IMG/VR virus record: IMGVR_UViG_3300030104_000402
Span: 1 to 28,329 of that record
Origin: a virus
Length of the DNA: 28,329 nucleotides
Direction: 5' to 3' (one strand)
A model generated the notes under the pieces. It saw only the letters and a program-made list of their open reading frames with translations, made no database searches and was not told the origin of the DNA. This document shows, piece after piece, positions 1 through 8,999 of the stretch. Made by a program: the position numbers and the translations under genes. The stretch's first letter is position 1; every line of letters starts with the position of its first letter.

Positions 1-47
1 TAAAAGGAGATATAAGTGAAAGTTTAAATAAAACAATAGTAAAATAA
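1..47 (+). CDS. 3' end of gp10-like tail gene (partial, repeated)
   Basis: This is the tail end of the gene at 27743-28276, repeated here because the contig ends overlap. The frame reads through to the TAA at 45-47, which overlaps the ATG of the next gene at 47 in a TAATG junction. It is not a separate gene. Confidence 0.9.
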   Translation, partial: KGDISESLNKTIVK

Positions 48-100
48 TGGCAGTATCACAAATAGAACAAGAACCAAAATTTAATAATTTACCAGTAGGA
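1..100. repeat. Contig-end overlap, left copy
   Basis: Bases 3-100 are identical to 28232-28329, and base 1 also matches 28230. Base 2 is A here and G at 28231. The copy covers the last codons of the gp10-like gene and the first codons of the next tail gene. This is what an assembler leaves when a circular or circularly permuted genome is written as a line. A true short direct terminal repeat is the less likely alternative, because the reading frames run straight through the join. Confidence 0.95.
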
Positions 101-1462
101 CAACCAATAGTATTTGTAATATCAAACAATGATGCTGTAACAAATCAAAGTAATGTAAAATTTACAGCTAAGGTGTTTATATCAGCAGCAGGACCCCCAT
201 CATTTTCAAATATAAATAAATTAATAGGAACATTTAAAACAACTCCAAATGATGCAGGTGTTGGAATTTTTGATTTTAGAAGTGTGGTTGAAAATTATGT
301 TAGTGCAGATAATTATTCTAGTGATAATGCAAAAGTTCAGGGAGCATTACCTACTTCAACAAATTTATTAGATAAGTGGCCAATACATATTATAGATGAA
401 TATTCTAAATCGGTTGATTCTTGTCGTTTTTTAAAAGTACAGTTTGGAGTAGAATATTTAGATACATCACAAACTCCACCATTTGTGCAAGAAGATGTAA
501 CAACGTTAGTAAATTCTAGTAATTTTAAAATTATAAATGGATATTTGAAACCTGATGATAAATTAGATGAAGATAATACGTCATTTGGATATAATCTTGT
601 AAATCAATTTGGATTAGCAACTTCAAGTTCATCTTTTTTATCAAATATGCCTACAACATTATATTCAAATTTATATGATTGGGGGGTTTTTGCTTTATAT
701 ACACCTAGTGGAACAGCAGGGGGCTTTACACACGTAGAATTTAAATATAATTGGAATGATGGTACTACATCATCAGAAGATTTAGATAGAAACTATGGAA
801 ATGGAGCATATTCTTCTTGGGGGTTAGATGCTTCTAATCATATATTATATTTTGGAGCATTTCCTGCTAACATACAATCTTGGTCAGGTGTTCTTACATC
901 TAAAATAACGGCAGGTAAAGTAAAAGGAGGTTCAATAGAAATAACAGTAATGAATGGTGTGGCAGTTAGAAGTAAGACATATACAATTCATATAAATTGT
1001 GATGAACCAAAAGGATATGAACCAATAAGGTTATGTTGGTTAAACCAATGGGGTGGATGGGATTATTGGACATTCACAAAAAAATCTGTTACATCATACA
1101 GTCAAACCCCTACAACTTGGACTTCTTTGCAAGGTAGTTGGAATCATAGTTATTATTCACCTTTTTATAAAGGAGGGAAAAGAAATTTAACAATGAACAC
1201 CAAAGAAAAAATACAAGTAAATACAGATTTTATTGGTGAAGAATATAATGTAATGTTTGAAGAAATGTTAAATAGTCCAGAGGTTTATGAATTAACACCT
1301 AAAAATCCTTCAACTTTTATCAAAACTAAAACAAATTATATTGTACAACCTGTAATATTGTTAAATAATACATTTGTTAAAAAAACTAGAGCAAATGACA
1401 AGCTAATTCAATATAGTTTTGAAATAGAAAAATCAAGAACCTTAAAAACACAAACTATTTAA
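47..1462 (+). CDS. Tail tip/baseplate structural protein, 471 aa
   Basis: This is a large virion protein without a catalytic motif that I can see. The middle is rich in Trp, Tyr, Ser and Thr, as in beta-sandwich virion proteins, and contains an LCWLNQWGGWDYWTF stretch at about residues 330-344. A more charged C-terminal part holds the segments NSPEVYEL and ANDKLIQYSFEIEKS. I recall this combination from tail proteins of Bacteroidota phages, but could not check it by search. It starts at a TAATG junction with the gp10-like gene (across the contig join) and ends at a TAATG junction with the 895 aa protein, so the three are probably translationally coupled. By place it could be a distal tail or baseplate component. 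The exact role is unknown. Confidence 0.6.
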   Translation: MAVSQIEQEPKFNNLPVGQPIVFVISNNDAVTNQSNVKFTAKVFISAAGPPSFSNINKLIGTFKTTPNDAGVGIFDFRSVVENYVSADNYSSDNAKVQGALPTSTNLLDKWPIHIIDEYSKSVDSCRFLKVQFGVEYLDTSQTPPFVQEDVTTLVNSSNFKIINGYLKPDDKLDEDNTSFGYNLVNQFGLATSSSSFLSNMPTTLYSNLYDWGVFALYTPSGTAGGFTHVEFKYNWNDGTTSSEDLDRNYGNGAYSSWGLDASNHILYFGAFPANIQSWSGVLTSKITAGKVKGGSIEITVMNGVAVRSKTYTIHINCDEPKGYEPIRLCWLNQWGGWDYWTFTKKSVTSYSQTPTTWTSLQGSWNHSYYSPFYKGGKRNLTMNTKEKIQVNTDFIGEEYNVMFEEMLNSPEVYELTPKNPSTFIKTKTNYIVQPVILLNNTFVKKTRANDKLIQYSFEIEKSRTLKTQTI

Positions 1463-4149
1463 TGTCAGTTCAGTTAGTAATATATCCACAAACATCAGGG
1501 AAACAAAGAAATATAGATTTTAACCCTAACTATGAACTAGCAGTAGATGGACAAACATTTACAACAGTTAATGGTTCAACCAATATTCCATCAACTTCTT
1601 TAATTTCAATGCTCTCATTATATCCAACTTATGATATACCAATTAATACTTGGGCTAGATATTCATCTGGAGCAACTCCAAATGTTACGATGTCGGATGG
1701 AAATTTAGAATGTTCAACAGTTGATAATGGTATTACACAAACTATTACACAGCTTAGTATTGGTTCAAGTTATGATATAGAAATAGATGTGATACAGGGT
1801 AGTTGGGGGGTACATCTTATGAGATATACAGGAGAAGGAACACCAAGTTTAGTTACACCATTTCCTGATGGATATACAACATCAGAAATAGGAACAAATA
1901 TATTTACTTTTACAGCAGAAGAAACAAACTTTACTGAAGGAACATCAATTGTTATATTTGTAAATTGTACAACAGCAAATTCAAAAATAGGTTCTATTTC
2001 TGTTAAAGGTAGCACAACACAAGGAACAAGGATACAATTCCAAGAAAAAATAATTGCTGATTTATATGAAGAAGAAAGCATCCCTCTAACATTAAGCATT
2101 GACAATTTTACTAATGCAGCAGAACAGACACAATCTTATTCAAAAGCATTTGACTTACCAGGAACAAAAAAGAATAATTTAATATTTAACAGCTTATATG
2201 AAATAACTAGACAATGGGATTTTATTACCTTTAATACACATATGAAAACAAGATGTGAAATTAAAGAAGATGGATTTTTAATATTTGAAGGATATTTGAG
2301 AATGTTAGATGTTAAAGATAATAATGGTGAAATAAGTTATAGTGTGAATGTTTATTCTGAAGTAATAACTATTGCTGATATATTAAAAGAAAGAACATTC
2401 AAGGATTTGGATTTGGTAGAATTAACACACGAATACAATAAGACACAAATTAAAAATAGTTGGAATGATTCAGGAACAGGTATTACTTGGGATTATCCTG
2501 GAACATCAGGGTTTAGAGATTTTGATACTTTAAAATACCCGTTTGTAGATTGGGCACATCAATACACTACTGATATAAGTGGGAATCCAATATTACCAAG
2601 TCTTGAGTCTGTATTTAGACCTTGGATTCAGATAAAGTATTTAATAGATAGGATTTTTCAATCTGTTAATGATTTCCAATACACAAGTACATTTTTAAAT
2701 ACTGATGACTTTAAGAAACTTTATATGGATTTTAATTGGGGTACAGGTGATGGTCCTGCCAATTTAGATAATACATTGGGCTGTAATTTTACTGGCTCAG
2801 GTGGGGCTTGGTATGCAGGGAATGGAACTTGGACTCCTTTACTTTTAAACACCCCTGCACAAGAATTAGAAGATAATGGATATAATGATGCACTAACATC
2901 AGGAGAATTTACAGCTACATATGATAATACACATTATACAATCAATTATACTTGGAGATTAGAAAATGTAGCTAGTGCAGGAGATATAGATTTTAGATGG
3001 TTATTGACAAGAGCAAGTGGTACGACTGAAGAAATATTATTAGAAAATAATGTTAATGTACCTCAAGGGTATTTTGATATTTCAGCTAATTATATTTTTA
3101 TATTGGATGCAGGTGATAAGTTAGTACCACAATTTAAATCTAATGTAACAGCAAATTTAGCTGAACTTTTTAACATACAATCTGTAAGTGTACAAATAAC
3201 AGTACAAAGCACAACAGAAGCTACAATGTTACAAAATTTAAGAGGTGAAACAAACCAATGGGAATTTTTAAAAGGCATTTTCACAATGTTTAATTTAGTA
3301 TCAATGCCTGACAAAGATAATCCGTATAATATTATCATAGAACCTTATGAAGATATATTTTATTCAAATCAAGCAGGAACAACTTTACAAGAAAGAAACA
3401 TCAATCACGACTGGACAGAAAAAGTCGATATAAGTCAAATGAGTTTAAATCCTTTACCTGATTTAAAATCAAAAACAATATTTAAATATGTAGATGATGA
3501 TGATGATTATTTGTTTAGAACTTATAAAAATGCAACAGGTGGTTACTCATATGGAAGTAAAGTTTTTGAAGTACCACAACCAAATGTCTTTGATGGAGTT
3601 GAAGAAATAGTAGCATCACCATTTGCTGCAACTTTATCTAAAATATTAGACCCAATGTACCCACAATTGATTGTTCCTTCTATTTATTCATATAATCCTG
3701 ATGATGGTTCTAGTGAAAGTTTTGAAAATAAACCAAGAATATGCTATAATAATGGTAAAGTAACAATGACAAATAGAACATATCATATTCCTGCACAAGC
3801 AGGATTATCAAGTGAGAATCAACCAGAATATTTGCAATTTAGTCATTTGACAGAAATTCCATCAACCACAAATAGTAAAGATTTTAATTTTGGTGAATGT
3901 CAGTATTTGCTTGGAATGGGTGATACAGTAGTAGATAATTTATTTAATTCATATTGGGCTAAATATATATTTGATTTATATGACCCTGATACAAGAATAA
4001 TGACATTAAAAGTATTTTTGACAGCAGCAGATTTATCTTTATTTCAATTTAATGAAACAGTATTTATTAAAAATAGAGAATTTAGAGTCAATAAAATAGA
4101 CTATCAACCAGGACAATTATCAACAGTAGAATTTATATTAATACCATAA
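1462..4149 (+). CDS. Large tail tip/baseplate hub-like protein, 895 aa
   Basis: This is the largest protein in the genome. Residues of about 60-180 form a beta-rich segment (SYDIEIDV ... EIGTNIFTFTA ... IVIFVN) that resembles a carbohydrate-binding jelly-roll module. Residues of about 205-310 carry IPLTLSIDNFTNAAEQ, QSYSKAFDLPGTKKNN and DGFLIFEGYLRMLDV, a pattern I associate with hub or Tal-like tail proteins of Bacteroidota phages. The long remainder is beta-rich. It lies between another tail protein and the fibre-like protein with TAATG couplings at both ends. It most likely forms the tail tip and contacts the cell surface. The binding role is inferred from the N-terminal module and is not proven. 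Confidence 0.6.
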   Translation: MSVQLVIYPQTSGKQRNIDFNPNYELAVDGQTFTTVNGSTNIPSTSLISMLSLYPTYDIPINTWARYSSGATPNVTMSDGNLECSTVDNGITQTITQLSIGSSYDIEIDVIQGSWGVHLMRYTGEGTPSLVTPFPDGYTTSEIGTNIFTFTAEETNFTEGTSIVIFVNCTTANSKIGSISVKGSTTQGTRIQFQEKIIADLYEEESIPLTLSIDNFTNAAEQTQSYSKAFDLPGTKKNNLIFNSLYEITRQWDFITFNTHMKTRCEIKEDGFLIFEGYLRMLDVKDNNGEISYSVNVYSEVITIADILKERTFKDLDLVELTHEYNKTQIKNSWNDSGTGITWDYPGTSGFRDFDTLKYPFVDWAHQYTTDISGNPILPSLESVFRPWIQIKYLIDRIFQSVNDFQYTSTFLNTDDFKKLYMDFNWGTGDGPANLDNTLGCNFTGSGGAWYAGNGTWTPLLLNTPAQELEDNGYNDALTSGEFTATYDNTHYTINYTWRLENVASAGDIDFRWLLTRASGTTEEILLENNVNVPQGYFDISANYIFILDAGDKLVPQFKSNVTANLAELFNIQSVSVQITVQSTTEATMLQNLRGETNQWEFLKGIFTMFNLVSMPDKDNPYNIIIEPYEDIFYSNQAGTTLQERNINHDWTEKVDISQMSLNPLPDLKSKTIFKYVDDDDDYLFRTYKNATGGYSYGSKVFEVPQPNVFDGVEEIVASPFAATLSKILDPMYPQLIVPSIYSYNPDDGSSESFENKPRICYNNGKVTMTNRTYHIPAQAGLSSENQPEYLQFSHLTEIPSTTNSKDFNFGECQYLLGMGDTVVDNLFNSYWAKYIFDLYDPDTRIMTLKVFLTAADLSLFQFNETVFIKNREFRVNKIDYQPGQLSTVEFILIP

Positions 4150-5003
4150 TGACAACAATACCATACAAAAAAGGATATAAAGTAAAACCAAGTGCCATTT
4201 CTTCTGTTGGTAGAGTAACATTTACTGATGGAACAAATGATATTATTCCAAACCAGAAACAATGTGAAGCATATGGATATACATACGACAAATCAACAGC
4301 AACTTGTAGAGCATTTAGATATAATGCACCATTAATTAAAAGAACAAACATTACATCTAATAATACTCAAGGAGATGGAAATATTACAGAAGCAGGTTCT
4401 GTAAATACTTATGTAATGGGTGAATCTAATATTATAAAAAGAGGTTCAAGAAATAATTCTGTTGTAGGTACAAAAAATCAGATTGAAACTGAAGTTTTAA
4501 ATTCAATAGCTATTGGTAGGGGAGCAAAAGCAATAATGGATAACACTATTGTTTTAGGTGGAAATAGTAGAGATGATAGGCCAGGTACTAGACAAAGTTG
4601 GACAATAATGTATGGTGGGCAAACAACTGACAATTCAACTATTGATATTTTTCCAAATAATACAGCATTAACTTTTTTCCAACCACTAGCAAATAGGGTT
4701 TATTACTTTCAATCAGAAACATTAGCAGTTAGGTCAGGAGGTTCAAGTGGCTCAGGAGCAGTTGGTGATTTTAAGTCTTGGGTAGAACGTGGGGTGGTAA
4801 AATGTAATGGAACAGGAACATTAAGTATAGATAGGTCAAGAACAAGTCCTGCTGATAGTGGAACAACAGGAGGGTGGAGTCCTATTAATGCAGTAGATGG
4901 TTCTAATTTTAGACAAACAGTAAAAGGAGCAAGTAATATGAATATAGAATGGGTAAGTACAATAAGATTTATGGAATTATGGGCAGGAGTTTCATTACCT
5001 TAA
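4149..5003 (+). CDS. Tail fibre-like protein with YadA-like repeats
   Basis: The 284 aa product has a segment at about residues 80-140 of short repeats of the NSVVG, NSIAIGRGAKA and NTIVLGG type. These are typical of the left-handed beta-roll heads of trimeric adhesins (YadA/Hia) and are reused in phage fibres. The C-terminal 90 residues are rich in Gly and Ser with WVERGVV and WVSTIRFMELW, and may be the knob. The start overlaps the previous stop (TAATG). Its place behind the hub-like gene supports a receptor-binding or fibre role. Trimerisation is inferred from the repeat type only. Confidence 0.6.
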   Translation: MTTIPYKKGYKVKPSAISSVGRVTFTDGTNDIIPNQKQCEAYGYTYDKSTATCRAFRYNAPLIKRTNITSNNTQGDGNITEAGSVNTYVMGESNIIKRGSRNNSVVGTKNQIETEVLNSIAIGRGAKAIMDNTIVLGGNSRDDRPGTRQSWTIMYGGQTTDNSTIDIFPNNTALTFFQPLANRVYYFQSETLAVRSGGSSGSGAVGDFKSWVERGVVKCNGTGTLSIDRSRTSPADSGTTGGWSPINAVDGSNFRQTVKGASNMNIEWVSTIRFMELWAGVSLP

Positions 5004-5015
5004 AAATATAAAAAT

Positions 5016-6503
5016 ATGGCAAATAAATCAGATACATATACATTTAATGTAAAATCAGACATAGGCAAAACAACAAAAGATGCTAGTTCTTTAGCTAGTG
5101 AATTTAAAATTATGGGTGTTTCTTTAAATTCTGTAAAAGCAGGATTGACACAAGTAGGTACAACTGCAAAAGCATCATTTGCTACTATGAAAGCAGGAAT
5201 CATGTCAACAGGAATAGGGGCATTAGTAATTGCAGTTGGTTCATTAGTGACATATTTTACAAATACTAAAAGAGGTGCAGACCAATTAGATAGAGCATTT
5301 ACAGCTATGGGAGCAACAGTAGATGTTCTAACAGATAGGTTAAGTAAAGTAGGTGAAGCTATTAGTTTTGTATTTTCAGGAGAATTTAAAAAAGCAGGAG
5401 AAGCATTGAAAGGAACTTTTTCAGGAATAGCAGATGAAGTAGAAAGAGAAGTATCAGCAATGGTAGAATTGAAAAAAAGAACTCAAGAATTAAGGGATGC
5501 TGATATGGAGTTTATGGTTCAAAAAGCACAAACAAGACAAGAGATAGAAAAAGCAAGATTGATTGCAGAAGATGAAACAAAGTCAGCAGCTGAAAGATTA
5601 GACAATCTAAAAAAAGCATTAGAGTTAGAAGCTGAAACAACACAACAAGAATTAGAACTTGCAAGAGAAAGAATGAAAATTCAAGAAGAAGAAATGGCAT
5701 TGAGTGAAAACTCTGCTGAAGATGAGCAAGAATTAGCAAGATTAAAAACAGAAATTATTGAAAAAGAAACTGCATCTATAAAAATGCGAAGAAGGGTTGT
5801 TACTGAAGTCAATGCATTAGAGAGGGAAATACAAGCAGAAGAAAAAGCAAGAGCAAAAGAAAAACAAGACATATTAGATGCAGAAATTGCTGCACAGATA
5901 AAAGCTAATGATGAATGGAATAAATTACAAGAAGAAAAATATAAGAAAGAAGTTGAATTAGCAAAAAAAGCAGCAGAAGAAAAACTAAAAGAAGAAGAAG
6001 AAGCAGCAAAGAAGGAAGAAGAAATAGCTCAACAAGTGGCCGATGCTAAAAAAGGATTACAAGAACAAGGATTTGCATTTGCTAAATCATTAGCAGGAGA
6101 AGGAACAAATATGGCTAAAGGAATAGCATTAGCACAAGCTACAATTTCAGGAATTGAAGGAGTTCAGAATGCTTATACTACTGCACAAAAATCACCATAT
6201 ACTGCTTTATTTCCTGGCTACCCATTAGTTCAAGCAGGATTAGCAGCAGCATTTTCAGCAGCACAAATTCAAAAAATATTAAGTGCAGATACTAATGTTG
6301 ATGGTGGTGGGGGTGGTTCAAGTAGTTTAACTTCATCTATAGGTGGAGCAACAGGGGGAACACCTGCACCACAAATGTTATCAGGAGCAGCAGATTTAAC
6401 AGGATTATCTGCACCTGAACCTGTAAGAGCATACGTTGTTACTGATGAAATGACTAATAGTCAAGACCAATTAGCTAACATAAGACGAAGAGCAACAATT
6501 TAA
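5016..6503 (+). CDS. Tail tape measure protein (short)
   Basis: The 495 aa product has the build of a tape measure. There is a hydrophobic helix at about residues 61-81 (GIGALVIAVGSLVTYF), then a long, highly charged coiled coil from about 150 to 350 rich in Glu, Lys and Ala, then a second hydrophobic stretch at about 355-425 ending AGLAAAFSAAQIQKIL, and a Gly/Ser-rich tail. In siphophages this protein fills the tube and sets tail length. At about 1.5 angstrom per residue it predicts a short tail of roughly 70-75 nm. It follows the fibre gene, whereas the usual siphophage order puts the tape measure before the tail tip genes. Confidence 0.8.
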   Translation: MANKSDTYTFNVKSDIGKTTKDASSLASEFKIMGVSLNSVKAGLTQVGTTAKASFATMKAGIMSTGIGALVIAVGSLVTYFTNTKRGADQLDRAFTAMGATVDVLTDRLSKVGEAISFVFSGEFKKAGEALKGTFSGIADEVEREVSAMVELKKRTQELRDADMEFMVQKAQTRQEIEKARLIAEDETKSAAERLDNLKKALELEAETTQQELELARERMKIQEEEMALSENSAEDEQELARLKTEIIEKETASIKMRRRVVTEVNALEREIQAEEKARAKEKQDILDAEIAAQIKANDEWNKLQEEKYKKEVELAKKAAEEKLKEEEEAAKKEEEIAQQVADAKKGLQEQGFAFAKSLAGEGTNMAKGIALAQATISGIEGVQNAYTTAQKSPYTALFPGYPLVQAGLAAAFSAAQIQKILSADTNVDGGGGGSSSLTSSIGGATGGTPAPQMLSGAADLTGLSAPEPVRAYVVTDEMTNSQDQLANIRRRATI

Positions 6504-6526
6504 AAATCAAATAAATATTAATTAAA

Positions 6527-6539
6527 TCTATTATATAAT
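6527..6539 (+). promoter_or_regulatory. 13-base motif, copy 1, directly before ATG
   Basis: TCTATTATATAAT is followed with no gap by the ATG of the protease gene. The last ten bases form a perfect palindrome. The same sequence occurs at 9680 and 25898, and with one changed base at 7267, each time just before a virion gene that follows a non-coding gap. Confidence 0.6.
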
Positions 6540-7259
6540 ATGCCTTGTAAGAAATGTAAAGATGGAAAAGTAAAATGGGGGAATACAGGTGAATGTAAAT
6601 ATGACACTATTGCTGAATGTGAAGAAGCAAATAAAGATTATTACGAAAACCTAAAAACTACCTCAATAAAAGAATTAATCATTGCAAATGAAAATGAAGA
6701 ATTAGCTATTGATGCTATTTCTTTAGTATCATCACCTGCTATTGAACAAGACTTTGTATTTTTTGGTAAAGAAAAAAACAATTTAACTTTAGCAAAGGTA
6801 GATGAAGAAAAAAGGATGTTAGTTAGTCCTGCTCTTATACCTAATAAACAAATATTTAGATATGACCCTAATACTGACTCAGAATACTATGTTTACTTTA
6901 GTCCTGAAACAGTAAGAAAAGCAAGTGAATTATATTTAAAACATAATAATCATCATAAAGCTACTTATGAACATCAAGACAGAGTTAGTGGAGTTCTTAC
7001 AGTTGAATCTTGGATTAAAGAAGGTGATATGGATAAATCTAAATTATATGGTTATGACCTACCTAATGGAACTTGGTTTGTTAAAATGAAAATAAACAAT
7101 GATGAATTATGGTCAAGAATTAAGGATGGCGAGTTGAAGGGCTTGTCAATAGAAGGGTACTTTACAGATAAGATGGAAAAAATGGCTGAAAAAGAACCAA
7201 CTGATGAAGAAATATTATCTGCACTTAATGAAATAATAAACGAAAATCAAATAAATTAA
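6540..7259 (+). CDS. Prohead protease, XkdF-like
   Basis: The 239 aa product matches the layout of XkdF-type phage serine proteases. It has an AISLVSSPAIEQDF segment, a central TYEHQD with a candidate catalytic His at 145, and ELWSRIKDGELKGLSIEGYF with a candidate nucleophile Ser at 203. The N-terminus carries a small Cys-rich module (C3, C6, C19, C27) that could bind zinc. I recall this module from Bacteroidota phage head proteins. The gene precedes the scaffold and capsid genes, as expected for a maturation protease that cleaves the scaffold. The assignment of the two catalytic residues is inferred from position. Confidence 0.75.
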   Translation: MPCKKCKDGKVKWGNTGECKYDTIAECEEANKDYYENLKTTSIKELIIANENEELAIDAISLVSSPAIEQDFVFFGKEKNNLTLAKVDEEKRMLVSPALIPNKQIFRYDPNTDSEYYVYFSPETVRKASELYLKHNNHHKATYEHQDRVSGVLTVESWIKEGDMDKSKLYGYDLPNGTWFVKMKINNDELWSRIKDGELKGLSIEGYFTDKMEKMAEKEPTDEEILSALNEIINENQIN

Positions 7260-7266
7260 TAACAAT

Positions 7267-7279
7267 TCTATTATATAAA
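7267..7279 (+). promoter_or_regulatory. 13-base motif, copy 2 (one change)
   Basis: TCTATTATATAAA differs from the other three copies only in the last base. It ends ten bases before the ATG of the scaffold gene at 7290. It is the only copy that is not directly against its start codon. Confidence 0.5.
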
Positions 7280-7289
7280 AAAAGAAACT

Positions 7290-7994
7290 ATGGACATTAA
7301 AGAAAAAATTTTAATTGCACTTGGTCTTAATAAAGAAGAAGAAGTGAAATTAGGTTGGCAATCAAAATCAGAAGATGGAACAATATTTGTTTCAACTGCT
7401 GAAGAATTAGAAGCAGGTGTAGATATTAGCGTTCTCACGGAAGATGGAACGACAATTTTGCTTCCTGTTGGAACTTACAAAACAGATACAGGGGTATCTT
7501 TTAGAGTAGAAACTGAAGGTATAGTTGCTGAAGTTATTGAGTCAGAAACTGAAGAAGAAATTGAAGCATCTGAAGAAGTTAAAGAAGAATTAACTGAAGA
7601 AGATGACAAAGACAATTATGATGAAGAAGCTGATGTTGCTGATTGGCAGGGGATGGAAAAAAGAATTGAAAACCTTGAAATAGCTGTTGCAAAATTAAAA
7701 GAAGCAAAAGAAGGTGGTGATGATGAAGTTGAAGAAATGTCAGATGAAAATACTGAAGAAGTAACTGATAAACCTAAGACTATCAAAAAAACAGAAACAG
7801 TAGAATTTTCTGCAGAAGAAGAAATTGAAAAATTAAAAGCAGAGAATGAAGCATTAAAAATAGAATTAGCAAAATCACCTGCTGAAAAACCTATTGTAAC
7901 AAAAGTAGCAAATAACAATACTTTGCCTACTCCAGATTTTTCAAAAATGAGTAAAAGAGATAAAGTGTTATACAATATAACATTAAATAAATAA
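7290..7994 (+). CDS. Capsid scaffold protein
   Basis: The 234 aa product is very acidic and of low complexity. A short N-terminal domain has small beta segments (VKLGWQSKSEDGTIFVS). A Glu/Asp-rich middle follows at about residues 85-160, then a coiled coil at about 175-195 (EEIEKLKAENEALKIELA), then a basic C-terminal tip KMSKRDKVLYNITLNK. Scaffolds typically combine acidic, helical bodies with a basic capsid-binding end. The place between protease and major capsid protein supports the role. Confidence 0.7.
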   Translation: MDIKEKILIALGLNKEEEVKLGWQSKSEDGTIFVSTAEELEAGVDISVLTEDGTTILLPVGTYKTDTGVSFRVETEGIVAEVIESETEEEIEASEEVKEELTEEDDKDNYDEEADVADWQGMEKRIENLEIAVAKLKEAKEGGDDEVEEMSDENTEEVTDKPKTIKKTETVEFSAEEEIEKLKAENEALKIELAKSPAEKPIVTKVANNNTLPTPDFSKMSKRDKVLYNITLNK

Positions 7995-8026
7995 ATAAAT
8001 AATTAATAACAAAAAAATAAAAAATT

Positions 8027-8935
8027 ATGGCGTTTGGAATAACAAGTAATTATGCTGGGAAAGCAGCAGGATTTTACGTGAATGCAGCTTTAAACGAAGC
8101 AAAGTCATTAGAATTTATGACTAAAATTGAAAACATTAAATATAAGTCTAATATCCAAAAATATGCAGGAGGTTCTTTAATTGTAGATGCAGGTTGTGGT
8201 TTTTCAACAGGCGGAAATTTAACAGGTACTGAAGCAGTATTAGAACCTTCAAATTTAATGATAAATTTACAAATATGCAAAAATGAATTTTTAGATTCAT
8301 TTGAAGCATTACAAATGAGAGCAGGAGCAGGAGCAAACCCACCTGCATCTTTTGAAGATTATGTAATGTCTTACATTGGTGAGTTCATTGCAGATGGTGT
8401 TGAAGGTATGGTATGGGCAGGTTCTGGAACAAATGCTTGTTTAGGATTTAACTATGCTAGTACTGGTATATTAAATGCAAATCCAGATGTAGATGATTTA
8501 GATAATCCAGGGGGAGCAGGAGTTGCTTACGATACTGATGACATTTTAACAGCATTAGGAAATACTCTTGATGGTGTTTCTACTTCAGTATATAACAAAG
8601 AAGATTTACATTTATATATTTCTACAGGAACTTGGAGATTATATGTTCAAAAATTAGCATCTTTATCATCAGTACCATTCGCAAATATGAATGATGATTG
8701 GACTAAGCAATTTAATGGAGTTAAATTAGCAGTTTGCCCAGGAATGCTAGATGACCAAATAGTAGCAGCAAGAAGTTCAAACATGTTCTTTGGAACAGAC
8801 CTACTTTCGGATATGACTAGAATACAAATTTTAGACATGTCTAACGTAGACGGAAGTGACGAATTGAGATTAGTAGCTAGATTTTCAGCAGGTGTTCAAA
8901 CAGCATTTGGTGGAGATGTAGTTTATATGCAGTAA
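8027..8935 (+). CDS. Major capsid protein
   Basis: The 302 aa product directly follows the protease and scaffold genes. The sequence has a helical N-terminal region (KAAGFYVNAALNEAKSLEF), a central SFEDYVMSYIGEFIADGVEGMVWAG segment that looks like the spine helix, and a C-terminal beta-rich region ending in AFGGDVVYMQ. This fits an HK97-fold capsid protein of modest size. No separate N-terminal delta domain is evident, in keeping with a free scaffold. The A-rich leader before the ATG has no Shine-Dalgarno sequence. A hairpin follows the stop codon. Confidence 0.75.
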   Translation: MAFGITSNYAGKAAGFYVNAALNEAKSLEFMTKIENIKYKSNIQKYAGGSLIVDAGCGFSTGGNLTGTEAVLEPSNLMINLQICKNEFLDSFEALQMRAGAGANPPASFEDYVMSYIGEFIADGVEGMVWAGSGTNACLGFNYASTGILNANPDVDDLDNPGGAGVAYDTDDILTALGNTLDGVSTSVYNKEDLHLYISTGTWRLYVQKLASLSSVPFANMNDDWTKQFNGVKLAVCPGMLDDQIVAARSSNMFFGTDLLSDMTRIQILDMSNVDGSDELRLVARFSAGVQTAFGGDVVYMQ

Positions 8936-8950
8936 AATAAATTAATAGAA

Positions 8951-8972
8951 GCAGGGGTGTAAAAACTCCTGC
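8951..8972 (+). terminator. Hairpin after the capsid gene
   Basis: GCAGGGGT pairs with ACTCCTGC over eight base pairs (one G-U) around the loop GTAAAA. Only a weak ATCTTT follows, so it may attenuate or protect the capsid mRNA 3' end and not stop transcription fully. The hairpin at 15838 has nearly the same core. Confidence 0.65.
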
Positions 8973-8999
8973 ATCTTTAACCCTTAAAAATTAAAAATT

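Noticed and set aside
1-100. Biological direct terminal repeat
   Set aside because: Length and exactness fit an assembly overlap, and genes run through the join in frame. It cannot be fully excluded without reads.
4400-4570. Bacterial trimeric autotransporter adhesin
   Set aside because: The YadA-like repeats are short, there is no signal peptide or membrane anchor, and the gene is in a phage tail block.
5512-5872. Minus-strand ORFs opposite the tape measure coiled coil
   Set aside because: They are Leu/Phe/Ser-rich mirror frames of Glu/Lys codons, without start context.
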